A DNA stretch of 44,549 nt from Corallococcus exercitus. Its GTDB lineage: Bacteria; Myxococcota; Myxococcia; Myxococcales; Myxococcaceae. The translations under genes were made by a program, and so were the position numbers. Below the pieces are notes generated by a model. It was not told the DNA's origin and ran no database searches. It saw nothing but the letters and a program-made list of their open reading frames with translations. The stretch spans positions 1-44,549 of the forward strand of contig NZ_RAVW01000023.1 in NCBI RefSeq assembly GCF_003611585.1, in the 5' to 3' direction. Shown in pieces: positions 26,112-33,657 of the stretch; position 1 is the stretch's first letter; every line of letters starts with the position of its first letter.

Positions 26112-27000
26112 CGGCGCGCAGCTCCTCCACCAGGTGCTGGAGGAGCGCGCGGACGCGGGGCACGGACTGGCGCCCTGGCAGGCACAGGGCATGGACCGGC
26201 GGCCCCTCCGCCGCGTATTCCGCCAGCACCTCCACCAGCGCGCCCTCGCGCAGCCGGGCGTCGCTCATGAAGTCCAGCACCTGGCAGAGCCCGGCTCCCG
26301 CGGCGGCCAGGTCCAGCAGCGCCGGGCCGTGATCCACGTCGATGGCCGCGCGTGTGCGCACCACCGCGGGCGTGCCGCCGGGTGACTCGCGGAAGTGCCA
26401 CTCGCGGGTGAGGCCGCGCGGATCCACGAACTTCAGGCACGCGTGGCGCTCCAGCCGCGACGGGTGATCCGGTGTCCCGTGCCGGGCCAGGTAGGCCGGC
26501 GACGCGAGCGTCATCCAGCGCGTGGAGAACAGCCGTCGCGCCACGAGGCTGGAGTCCTCCAGGCCGCCCAGCCGGATGGCCACGTCCACCTGATCCTCCA
26601 CCAGCTTGCTCAGCCGGTCGCTCATGCGCACGTGCAGTGTGAGCTGCGGGTGCCGGGCCTGGAGCCGCGCCAGCCGGGGCAGCAGCACGGGGCCCAGGAT
26701 GAACGGCAGGGACACCGTGAGCGGTCCTTTGGGAGCGCGGTGCGCCTGGGCCACCGTCTCGCGCGCGGCGCGCATCTGCGCCACGGCCTCGCGCGCCCGC
26801 TCCAGGAAGGCGGTGCCCTCGGACGTGAGGGCCACCTGCCGGCTGGTGCGCTCCAGGAGCCGTGCGCCCAGCTCCTCCTCCAGCTTGCGCACCGCCTTGC
26901 TCACCGCCGCCACGGTGACGCCCAGCCGCTCCGCCGCCTTGCGGAAGCTCCGCTCCTCCGCCACGTGGAGGAACGGCAACACGCCCGTGAACAGGTCCAT
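26098..27000 (-). CDS. LysR-family transcriptional regulator
   Basis: This 300-residue regulator shows the LysR helix-turn-helix (FRKAAERLGVTVAAVSKAVR, then LEEELGARLLERTSR) and a substrate-binding domain with SDRLSKLVEDQVDVAIRLG, SPAYLARHG and the C-terminal DLAAAGAGLCQVLDFM. It looks like the proteobacterial single-target LysR proteins such as those near oxidoreductases. Its start is 104 bp from that of a divergent F420-reductase-like gene, with a clear inverted-repeat operator between them, so it is very likely the regulator of that gene. The 3' end overlaps the convergent VTT gene by 14 bp. Confidence 0.93.
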   Translation of the reverse strand: MDLFTGVLPFLHVAEERSFRKAAERLGVTVAAVSKAVRKLEEELGARLLERTSRQVALTSEGTAFLERAREAVAQMRAARETVAQAHRAPKGPLTVSLPFILGPVLLPRLARLQARHPQLTLHVRMSDRLSKLVEDQVDVAIRLGGLEDSSLVARRLFSTRWMTLASPAYLARHGTPDHPSRLERHACLKFVDPRGLTREWHFRESPGGTPAVVRTRAAIDVDHGPALLDLAAAGAGLCQVLDFMSDARLREGALVEVLAEYAAEGPPVHALCLPGRQSVPRVRALLQHLVEELRAVTAS

Positions 27001-27011
27001 GGGGTGGGATT

Positions 27012-27070
27012 GTCAACCCAAGGTTGACGATGGTTCAACCCGGACGTGCTCCCGGGCGCTCCGGTTGACG
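27012..27070. promoter_or_regulatory. LysR operator cluster between divergent LysR and reductase genes
   Basis: Within the 103-bp divergent gap lies a perfect dyad, GTCAACC-CAA-GGTTGAC (27012-27028). It is followed by the related GGTTCAACC (27032-27040) and another GGTTGACGAT copy at 27063-27072, which contains a TTGACG hexamer usable as a -35. Thus GGTTGAC appears three times, including the half dyad. Repeated dyads overlapping a divergent promoter are the standard arrangement for autoregulated LysR proteins. Confidence 0.65.
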
Positions 27071-27103
27071 ATTAGGGTTCACCCCACACGAAAGGGAGTC
27101 CTC

Positions 27104-27754
27104 ATGAAGATCGCGATCCTGGGCACGGGCATGGTGGGTGAGACGCTGGGCAGCAAGCTGGTGGCGCTGGGCCACGAGGTGCGCATGGGCTCGCGCACGC
27201 CGGACAACGCGAAGGCCGCCGCGTGGGTGAAGAAGGCCGGGGGCAAGGCGTCGCAGGGCACGTTCCGGGACGCCGCCTGGTTCGCGGAGCTGCTCTTCAA
27301 CTGCACCCTGGGCAATGCGTCGCTGGAGGTCCTGAAGTCCGCGGGCGAGGACGCCCTGCGCGGCAAGGTGCTGGTGGACGTGTCCAACCCGCTCGACTTC
27401 ACCAAGGGCATGCCGCCGGTGCTGTCCACGCCCCCGGATGACTCGCTGGGCGAGCAGCTCCAGCGCGCCTTCCCGTCGCTGAAGGTGGTGAAGGCGCTCA
27501 ACACGATGAACTGCGAGGTGATGGTGGATCCCTCGCGCGTGCCTGGAGACCACGACGTCTTCGTGTCCGGCAACGACGTGGACGCGAAGGCCCGCGTGAA
27601 GCAGCTCCTCACGGAGGGCTTCGGCTGGAAGCACGTCATCGACCTGGGGGACATCACCACCGCGCGCGGCACCGAGGCCTTCCTCCCCCTGTGGCTGCGC
27701 CTGTGGGGCACCCTTCGCACCGGCGACTTCAACATCCACGTCGTGAAGCGCTGA
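27104..27754 (+). CDS. NADPH-dependent F420 reductase-like oxidoreductase
   Basis: This 216-residue protein starts with a Rossmann fold MKIAILGTGMVGETLGSKLV and continues HEVRMGSRTPDNAKAAAW, as in NADP-binding proteins of the coenzyme-F420:NADP reductase family (PF03807 and relatives). DVSNPLDFTKGMPPVL and KALNTMNCEVMVDPSRVPG match the typical middle region. Members outside F420-producing organisms act on unknown substrates. The ATG follows AGGGAG by 5 bp. It is controlled presumably by the adjacent divergent LysR protein. Confidence 0.85.
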   Translation: MKIAILGTGMVGETLGSKLVALGHEVRMGSRTPDNAKAAAWVKKAGGKASQGTFRDAAWFAELLFNCTLGNASLEVLKSAGEDALRGKVLVDVSNPLDFTKGMPPVLSTPPDDSLGEQLQRAFPSLKVVKALNTMNCEVMVDPSRVPGDHDVFVSGNDVDAKARVKQLLTEGFGWKHVIDLGDITTARGTEAFLPLWLRLWGTLRTGDFNIHVVKR

Positions 27755-27840
27755 GAGCCATGACGCGCGGGGACGCAACTTCCCGGGCCGGTTGCGGATA
27801 ACCTACCCAAACCCACGTCCCCCGGTGGTTGGAGGTTCTC

Positions 27841-28863
27841 ATGAGCACGATCGACCGCACCCGTTCCCTTGCCGTGCCGTCCTCCACCCCGAAGACGGCC
27901 GCGGAGCCGCTCGCGAAGAAGCCCGCGCCGCACCAGCCCGCGTTCCAGAAGTCCTCCTTCGAGCAGTCGCCGTCGTCCAAGGCGCAGAAGAACGGGCTGT
28001 TGGGCGGCCTCATCGACGCGGCGGTGGGGGGCATCAAGGACATCCCCCGCTTCGTGGAGATGGGCGCGAACGTCTTCAACGCCACCACGGTGAAGGAGAT
28101 CACCAGCCTCTTCGGCGGCGCGAAGCCGGACCGCGCGCAGGACGGCATGTTCGTGGGCGCGGGCGGCAAGGTGCTGCCCGCGACGACGAAGCTGGGCGAC
28201 GTGCCGGGCGTCACGCCGAAGAACAACCCGAACCCGGACAAGACGATCCTCTACGTCAACGGCATCATGACGCCGACGGCGGGCCAGCTGGGCGAGATGC
28301 AGGCGCTGGCGGACAGCTCCGGCGCGAAGGTGGTGGGCATCCACAACGCGACCGAAGGCCTGGTGAAGGACCTGGCCCAGTGCGTGACGGACAAGCTGGA
28401 CAAGGGCAAGAACCCCGCGGTGGACACGCTGGCGGACACGCTCTACTCGGAGCTGAAGGCCGGCCGCGACGTGCACCTCGTGGGCTACAGCCAGGGCGGG
28501 CTCATCACCGCGCGGGCGCTCAATGACGTGGCCAAGCGGCTGCGTGTGGAGGACGGGCTGTCCCCCGCGCAGGTGGAGGCGAAGATGGGCCACCTGGAGG
28601 TGGAGACCTTCGGCGCCGCGTCCACGAAGTACCCGAACGGCCCGCAGTACGTGCACTACGTCAACAACGCGGACCCGGTGCCCACGCTCACGGGCCTGGG
28701 CGGCGACGTGGATCCGCTGGCCTTCCTGAAGGACGCGGGCAAGGGCGCGGTGGTGCACCGCTTCACCGACGGCAACCTGAACCCCATCAGCAACCACATG
28801 CTGGACACGCTCTACCTGAAGCACCGCGTGGACTTCGACCAGGCCCGGCGGAACCAGTTCTAG
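27841..28863 (+). CDS. Putative alpha/beta-hydrolase (lipase-like) with disordered N-terminus
   Basis: The protein has 340 residues. About 50 N-terminal residues are Ser/Pro/Lys/Ala-rich and disordered (RTRSLAVPSSTPKT, HQPAFQKSSFEQS); no signal peptide is visible. The catalytic domain shows a strand YVNGIM, the nucleophile elbow VGYSQGG (Ser217), a later NNADPVP candidate acid and NHMLD candidate His. The GYSQGG form and the preceding ILYVNGI strand fit serine esterases/lipases (Abhydrolase or Lipase_3-type). Proteins with a similar disordered leader are common in myxobacteria and are sometimes linked to secretion, but this is only a resemblance. The start follows GGAGG by 5 bp. The substrate is unknown. 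Confidence 0.7.
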   Translation: MSTIDRTRSLAVPSSTPKTAAEPLAKKPAPHQPAFQKSSFEQSPSSKAQKNGLLGGLIDAAVGGIKDIPRFVEMGANVFNATTVKEITSLFGGAKPDRAQDGMFVGAGGKVLPATTKLGDVPGVTPKNNPNPDKTILYVNGIMTPTAGQLGEMQALADSSGAKVVGIHNATEGLVKDLAQCVTDKLDKGKNPAVDTLADTLYSELKAGRDVHLVGYSQGGLITARALNDVAKRLRVEDGLSPAQVEAKMGHLEVETFGAASTKYPNGPQYVHYVNNADPVPTLTGLGGDVDPLAFLKDAGKGAVVHRFTDGNLNPISNHMLDTLYLKHRVDFDQARRNQF

Positions 28864-28907
28864 TTCCAGGGCCCGTGGCGCCGGGCCGCGGCTAGGATGC
28901 CGCGCCC

Positions 28908-29717
28908 ATGAAGCCCTTCCCTGTCGCAACCGCCCTCACCATCGCCGGCTCGGACAGCGGCGGTGGCGCCGGCATCCAGGCCGACCTCCGCACCTTCTCC
29001 TTCCACCGCGTCCACGGCACCAGCGCCGTGACGGCCATCACCGCGCAGAACACGCGCGGCGTGACGCGCGTGGACCTGCTGCCCCCTGAGTCCGTCACCG
29101 CGCAGGTGGACGCCGTCGTCTCGGACATGCGCGTGGACGCGGTCAAGGTGGGCATGCTCGCCCAGCGCCCGCTCATCGAGGCCGTGGCGGATCAGCTCTC
29201 CCGTGTGTCGCTGGGCCCCATCGTGGTGGACCCCGTGATGGTGTCCCGCGCGGGCTCGCGGCTCATCGACGACGCGGCGGTGGATGCGCTGCGCACGCGC
29301 ATGCTGCCCCTGGCCGCGATCCTCACGCCCAACCGCCACGAGGCGAAGCTGCTCGCGGGCATGGACATCGAGACGCTGGAGGACATGCGCGAGGCGGCCC
29401 GGCGCATCCATGCCCTGGGCTCGCGCGTGGTGCTCGTGAAGGGCGGCGGCATGCCGGGCGCGCTGCGCGGCACGGACGTGTGGTTCGACGGCACGCGGAT
29501 GGAGACGCTGTCCGTCGCGCCCGTGGACACGCCGAACACGCACGGCACCGGCTGCACGCTGTCCGCCGCGATCGCCGCGCGGCTCGCGCTGGGGGCTCCA
29601 CCGCTGGAGGCCGTGCGGCTGGCGAAGGAGTACGTCACCTCCGCCCTGCGCTACCCGCTCGCCGTGGGCCACGGGAACGGCCCGATCGGGCACTTCTTCC
29701 CGCTGATGCATGACTGA
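28908..29717 (+). CDS. thiD: Hydroxymethylpyrimidine/phosphomethylpyrimidine kinase
   Basis: ThiD phosphorylates hydroxymethylpyrimidine twice, providing the pyrimidine half of thiamine. The ribokinase-fold signature is complete: [19 protein letters not shown] near the start, [31 protein letters not shown] and the anion-hole motif [14 protein letters not shown]. The 269-residue length is typical. It stands alone, 44 bp after the hydrolase gene and before a non-coding gap of 347 bp. No TPP riboswitch is recognised upstream. Confidence 0.96.
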   Translation: MKPFPVATALTIAGSDSGGGAGIQADLRTFSFHRVHGTSAVTAITAQNTRGVTRVDLLPPESVTAQVDAVVSDMRVDAVKVGMLAQRPLIEAVADQLSRVSLGPIVVDPVMVSRAGSRLIDDAAVDALRTRMLPLAAILTPNRHEAKLLAGMDIETLEDMREAARRIHALGSRVVLVKGGGMPGALRGTDVWFDGTRMETLSVAPVDTPNTHGTGCTLSAAIAARLALGAPPLEAVRLAKEYVTSALRYPLAVGHGNGPIGHFFPLMHD

Positions 29718-30064
29718 GACATGGACATGAATGCAATTGATTGCATCAAATTGCAGACATATCCGCCAATGAAACATGTATTTAAATTGATACATGTTTC
29801 ATTCGGGTGGGTGTTGACCCACTGAACTCATGAGCATGTGGGCATGGCGACTCTGATCGGTGGGTGATCGTAGGCGTTGGCGCTGGATGTCCGACGACAA
29901 ACGGCGCCTCTTCCCCACCTGATCAGAATTTCATGTAGGCGCGGCCGATCAGAACCCCAGGACTGCTCGACTGTTCAGTCTGGGTCATGAATGAAATGGC
30001 TAAAAGTCTGTTCAGTGCCTGTTCAGGCGCACGAAAGCCCGGCCAAAAACCACGGAAAGACCGT
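29718..30064. other. A+T-rich intergenic island with dyad and direct repeats
   Basis: These 347 bp are strikingly poorer in G/C than the rest of the window, most of all at 29725-29810. I find no plausible coding frame. Contents: an imperfect dyad TGCAATTGA...TCAAATTGCA around 29733-29756, the perfect 14-bp dyad at 29768-29803, two GATCAGAA copies (about 29922 and 29948) and four GTTCAG copies toward the SNF2 gene. It may be the shared 3' region of thiD and the convergent helicase, a remnant insertion, or a small RNA locus. Confidence 0.6.
29768..29803. repeat. Perfect 14-bp inverted repeat
   Basis: Left arm AATGAAACATGTAT, 8-base loop TTAAATTG, right arm ATACATGTTTCATT; the two arms are exact reverse complements. 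It lies 51 bp after the thiD stop. The arms are A/T-rich and there is no following T-run, so it is not a classic rho-independent terminator. Confidence 0.85.
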
Positions 30065-30068
30065 TCAG
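29972..30068. repeat. Four GTTCAG direct repeats
   Basis: TGTTCAG occurs at 29972-29978, 30009-30015 and 30020-30026, and GTTCAG again at 30063-30068 across the SNF2 gene's stop codon. The first three lie in otherwise non-coding DNA. Spacing is uneven (37, 11 and 43 bp). The function is unknown; it could be a protein-binding array or chance. Confidence 0.45.
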
Positions 30069-33000
30069 TGCTTCGGAGCGTCGGAATCCAGTCCGTCGAC
30101 GTCCGGCAGCCGCTGCGCGAGCAGCCCCAGCAGCTCCTGGGTGGACAGGCGGGCGGCGGCGTCCTTGCCTTCCAGCACGCCGGCCACCAGGGCCCGCTTC
30201 TGCTCATGGAGCGAGAGCATCTGCTCCTCGATCGTCCCCCGCGCCACCAGCCGGTAGACCGTGACCGGGCGCTGCTGGCCGATGCGGTGCGCGCGATCGG
30301 AGGCCTGATCCTCCACGGCCGGGTTCCACCAGGGATCCAGGTGGATGACGCTGGTGGCGGCCGTCAGGTTGAGCCCGAAGCCGCCCGCCTTGAGGGAGAT
30401 GAGGAACAGGGGCGCGTCGCCCTCCTGGAAGGCGCGCACGCGGTCGGCGCGTGAAGCGGCGGGCGTCTGCCCATCCAGGTACTCGTACGCGATGCCCTGC
30501 GCGTCCAGCACCTCGCGCACCAGCGCCAGGTGGGACGTGAACTGGCTGAACACCAGTGCACGGTGGCCCTCCTCGCGCAGCTCCTGGATGAGCTCCAGGA
30601 AGCGCTCCAGCTTGGAGGACTCCAGCTTGGACGCCTCGTCGTACAGCCGGGGGTGCGACGCGAGCAGCCGCAGCCGCGTCAGCGCCGCCAGCACCTCGAT
30701 GCGGCGCTCCTGGTCCTTCATCTTCGACTTGCGCGTCTCCAGGTCGGACAGGGCCGCCAGGCGCGCATCCTCGTAGAGCGTCCACTCCGGCGGCGACAGC
30801 ACGACGGGCACGTGCACGTCCGTGCGCGGCGGCAGCTGCGCCTCCACCTGGGACTTGGTGCGGCGCAAGAGGAAGGGCTGGAGCACCCGGGCCAGCGCGG
30901 GCGCGGCCGTGGGGTCCACCTGCTTCTCGATCGGCGCGGCGAAGCGGTTGCGGAACGCCTCCAGGCTGCCCAGGAGCCCCGGGAAGACGACGGCGAACAG
31001 GGCCCACAGCTCGCCCAGGTGGTTCTCCAGCGGCGTGCCGGACAGCGCGAACTTGAAGTCGCCCTGGAGCGCCCTCGCCGCGCGGAAGCGCTGCGTGGCC
31101 GCGTTCTTCAGCTGCTGGGCCTCGTCGAAGACGATGGTGGAGAAGCGCAGCGCGGCCAGCCGCTCGATGTCGCGCACGAGCAGGCCGTAGCTGAGCACCA
31201 GCACGTCGCGCGGCCCCAGCCGCTCCAGCGTGCCACCCCGGTCCTCCGCGTCGGAGAAGATGGTCACCTTGAGCGACGGCGCGAAGCGCTTCGCCTCATC
31301 CCGCCAGTTGAAGGCCACCGACGTGGGCGCCAGCACCAGCGCGGGCCCCTGCTTCGCGCGCTCCAGCAGCACGGCCAGGGCCTGCACCGTCTTGCCCAGG
31401 CCCATGTCGTCCGCCAGCACCCCACCCGCGTTCCACGACGCCAGCCGCGTAAGCCAGCGGAAGCCCTCCAGCTGGTAGTCGCGCAGCTCGGTCTTGAGCG
31501 TCGCGGGCACCCGGGGCTTCAGCTCCTTCGCCGCGAAGATGCGCTCGACCAGCGTCTTCCAGGACGCGTCCGCGTCGATGATGGCGCCCGCGGTGCCCAG
31601 CCCCGCCAGGGCCTCCGCCGCGGACGGGCCCACCTCCAGCCCGTGGCGCGACAGGTACGCATGATCCGCCAGCTTCTCCAGCTGCTCGCGCAGCGCTGCT
31701 TCGATCTCCACCCAGGTGCGCGCGTCCACCTGGACGAAGCGCTCCTTGCGGCGGGCCGCGTCCAGCAGGCGCGCCAGCTCCACCCGCTCGCCCTCCACGG
31801 ACAGGCTGCCCAGCACGCCGAACCACTCGCGCTTGCGCTCCAGGACGACCTTCAGGTCCCCCGCGCCCCGCTTCGGCACGAGCCGCATGGAGGTGCCCAC
31901 CCACTCCAGCTCCGGCCGGGGCTCCATCTCCGCGCACGCGGCCAGCACCGCCAGCCCGCCCTGCGCGCTGTGGAAGAGGAAGCAGAATGGCAGCTCCTGC
32001 GGCTCCGCCGTCTGCAAGGGCAGCCGGGCCTGGAGCGCCGTGGCCGCCGTCAGCTCACGCCCGAAGTCGCGCACCGCGTGGAAGGAGCGCGTCTCACGCC
32101 GCACGTACACGTCGCGAGGACCCTCGCCCGGCAGGAACGAGGCGCTGTCCGGCATCGCGCGCAGCCGCAGCTCCAGGCGCACCGCGCCCCCGGGCTGTCC
32201 CTCCAGCCGGAGCACCGGGAGCTGCTGCGGCGCGATGGACTCGCCCATCACGCTGCGGGGCATGGCCACCGGCAGACGCACGGAGAACTTCGACAGCTGC
32301 TCCAGGAGCGCCCCGTGGCTCTCCGGTGGAAACGCGTTGCCGTGCTTCTGGAGCACCGTGGCCAGCGCGCGCACCTCCGGGCTCACGTCCAGCACCGTGA
32401 GCACGTGCGCGCCTTCGTCCCAGAGGAACACCGCGTCCTCGGGCTTCGACTTGCGCACGCGCTCCAGGAGCGGCGCGGGCAGCACGGTGCCGTCCACGCC
32501 CGCGTTCACCAGCACGGTGCCGCCCCGGTCCTCGGCGACCAGGCCCACCTTCTCGCGCTCGATGCGCACGGGGATGTCCTGCGTGCCCTCCAATGACAGA
32601 CGCGGATGATCAATCAGCTCGAACAGCAGCGCGCGCGACGCAGGGGCGGCGCTGTCGGTGAGCAGCGCGGCGATGCGCGAGTCCGCGGGACTGAGCTGCG
32701 AGCCGTACTCCTGGAGCAGCTTGCGCCGGCCGACCTTCGCGCCCGTGGTGCGCTGGCCCTTCTTCGTGCGCCGGTGCACGTACGGCGCGACCTCCACGCC
32801 GTACCCTTCGATGACGTCCAGGCGCCAGGAGATCTCCACGCCCCCGCCGCCGCCCGGGCTCTCCTCCACCGCCCGCTCCAGCGCGCGCAGCGTCCGCGCC
32901 CACGCGGGCCGCACCAGCTCCTCCAGCGTCTCGCCGAAGCCTTCCGTCCAGCGCTGCCGCAGCCACAGCAGCGTGGTGTCCACCGCCGCCAGCTGGTGCA

Positions 33001-33637
33001 CGCAGAACGTCGCGCCGCAGGAACAGTCCACCGTCACGCCCGACGGGCTGAACGTCAGCCGCGCGTCCGGCAGGATGAAGCCCGAGCCCGGCGGGGACAC
33101 CGGCGCCTCGGAGATGCGCGTCTCCTTGAGGCGGAAGCCCGGCAGGTCCGGCTCCTCCACCAGCGCCTCCAGCGACAGCGCCCGCTCCGGCCTCGGCGCG
33201 ATGCCCGGAGGCACGCGGGCACGCCACGCGAGCAGCATCCCGTGAACGACATGCGTGCGCTTGTCGGACGGGGGCGCGAGCCGCTCCGCGACGGAGGCCC
33301 GCGCCTCGATGGCGCCCTGCCGCTCGTCCTCCACGTAGCGCCAGGCGAGCTTCGGCAGCAGGTCCCGCATGCGCGGCGTGGGCAGCACCTCCGCCGTCCA
33401 GCGGTCGAGCGTGTCCTGGGCCAGCACCTCCACCAGCCGGCGGCGGGAAATCACGGCGCGCACCTGCGGCAGGTACGCGGCCTCCACGCGCGGGGTGAGC
33501 AGCGCCAGGCTCAGGCGGCCCAGGTGCTCCAGCCCTTCGGCCCTCAGCCACGCGCGCAGGTCCGCCTCCGTCTGGAACGGGGGCACGTGGGGGTCCTGCG
33601 CGGGCTTGGGACTGGACGGGGGGGACTTCTCGGCCAT
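30065..33637 (-). CDS. SNF2-family DNA-dependent ATPase with SWIM zinc finger
   Basis: This 1190-residue Swi2/Snf2-type translocase should be cytoplasmic. About residues 199-215 is a SWIM zinc finger (CSCGATFCVHQLAAVD; the C-x-C...C-x-H spacing is clear). The ATPase N-lobe starts near 715 (RDYQLEGFRWL) with Walker A DMGLGKT at 743 and Walker B/II DEAQ at about 837, then SGTPLENHLGELW. The C-lobe has VFSQFTSHLALV, SLKAGGFGLNLTAA and DPWWNPAVEDQASDRAHRIGQ. The bacterial SWIM-Snf2 class acts on DNA in repair or transcription, but no target can be named. Motif II has Gln rather than His, common in this class. It has a ribosome site GGAC/GAC-poor start region, so the ATG is supported mainly by conserved length. 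Confidence 0.93.
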   Translation of the reverse strand: MAEKSPPSSPKPAQDPHVPPFQTEADLRAWLRAEGLEHLGRLSLALLTPRVEAAYLPQVRAVISRRRLVEVLAQDTLDRWTAEVLPTPRMRDLLPKLAWRYVEDERQGAIEARASVAERLAPPSDKRTHVVHGMLLAWRARVPPGIAPRPERALSLEALVEEPDLPGFRLKETRISEAPVSPPGSGFILPDARLTFSPSGVTVDCSCGATFCVHQLAAVDTTLLWLRQRWTEGFGETLEELVRPAWARTLRALERAVEESPGGGGGVEISWRLDVIEGYGVEVAPYVHRRTKKGQRTTGAKVGRRKLLQEYGSQLSPADSRIAALLTDSAAPASRALLFELIDHPRLSLEGTQDIPVRIEREKVGLVAEDRGGTVLVNAGVDGTVLPAPLLERVRKSKPEDAVFLWDEGAHVLTVLDVSPEVRALATVLQKHGNAFPPESHGALLEQLSKFSVRLPVAMPRSVMGESIAPQQLPVLRLEGQPGGAVRLELRLRAMPDSASFLPGEGPRDVYVRRETRSFHAVRDFGRELTAATALQARLPLQTAEPQELPFCFLFHSAQGGLAVLAACAEMEPRPELEWVGTSMRLVPKRGAGDLKVVLERKREWFGVLGSLSVEGERVELARLLDAARRKERFVQVDARTWVEIEAALREQLEKLADHAYLSRHGLEVGPSAAEALAGLGTAGAIIDADASWKTLVERIFAAKELKPRVPATLKTELRDYQLEGFRWLTRLASWNAGGVLADDMGLGKTVQALAVLLERAKQGPALVLAPTSVAFNWRDEAKRFAPSLKVTIFSDAEDRGGTLERLGPRDVLVLSYGLLVRDIERLAALRFSTIVFDEAQQLKNAATQRFRAARALQGDFKFALSGTPLENHLGELWALFAVVFPGLLGSLEAFRNRFAAPIEKQVDPTAAPALARVLQPFLLRRTKSQVEAQLPPRTDVHVPVVLSPPEWTLYEDARLAALSDLETRKSKMKDQERRIEVLAALTRLRLLASHPRLYDEASKLESSKLERFLELIQELREEGHRALVFSQFTSHLALVREVLDAQGIAYEYLDGQTPAASRADRVRAFQEGDAPLFLISLKAGGFGLNLTAATSVIHLDPWWNPAVEDQASDRAHRIGQQRPVTVYRLVARGTIEEQMLSLHEQKRALVAGVLEGKDAAARLSTQELLGLLAQRLPDVDGLDSDAPKH

Positions 33638-33657
33638 GGGGACTGACGACGAAAGCG

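Noticed and set aside
29768-29803. Rho-independent terminator for thiD
   Set aside because: The dyad is long and perfect, but its arms are A/T-rich and no T-run follows, so a terminator is not supported.
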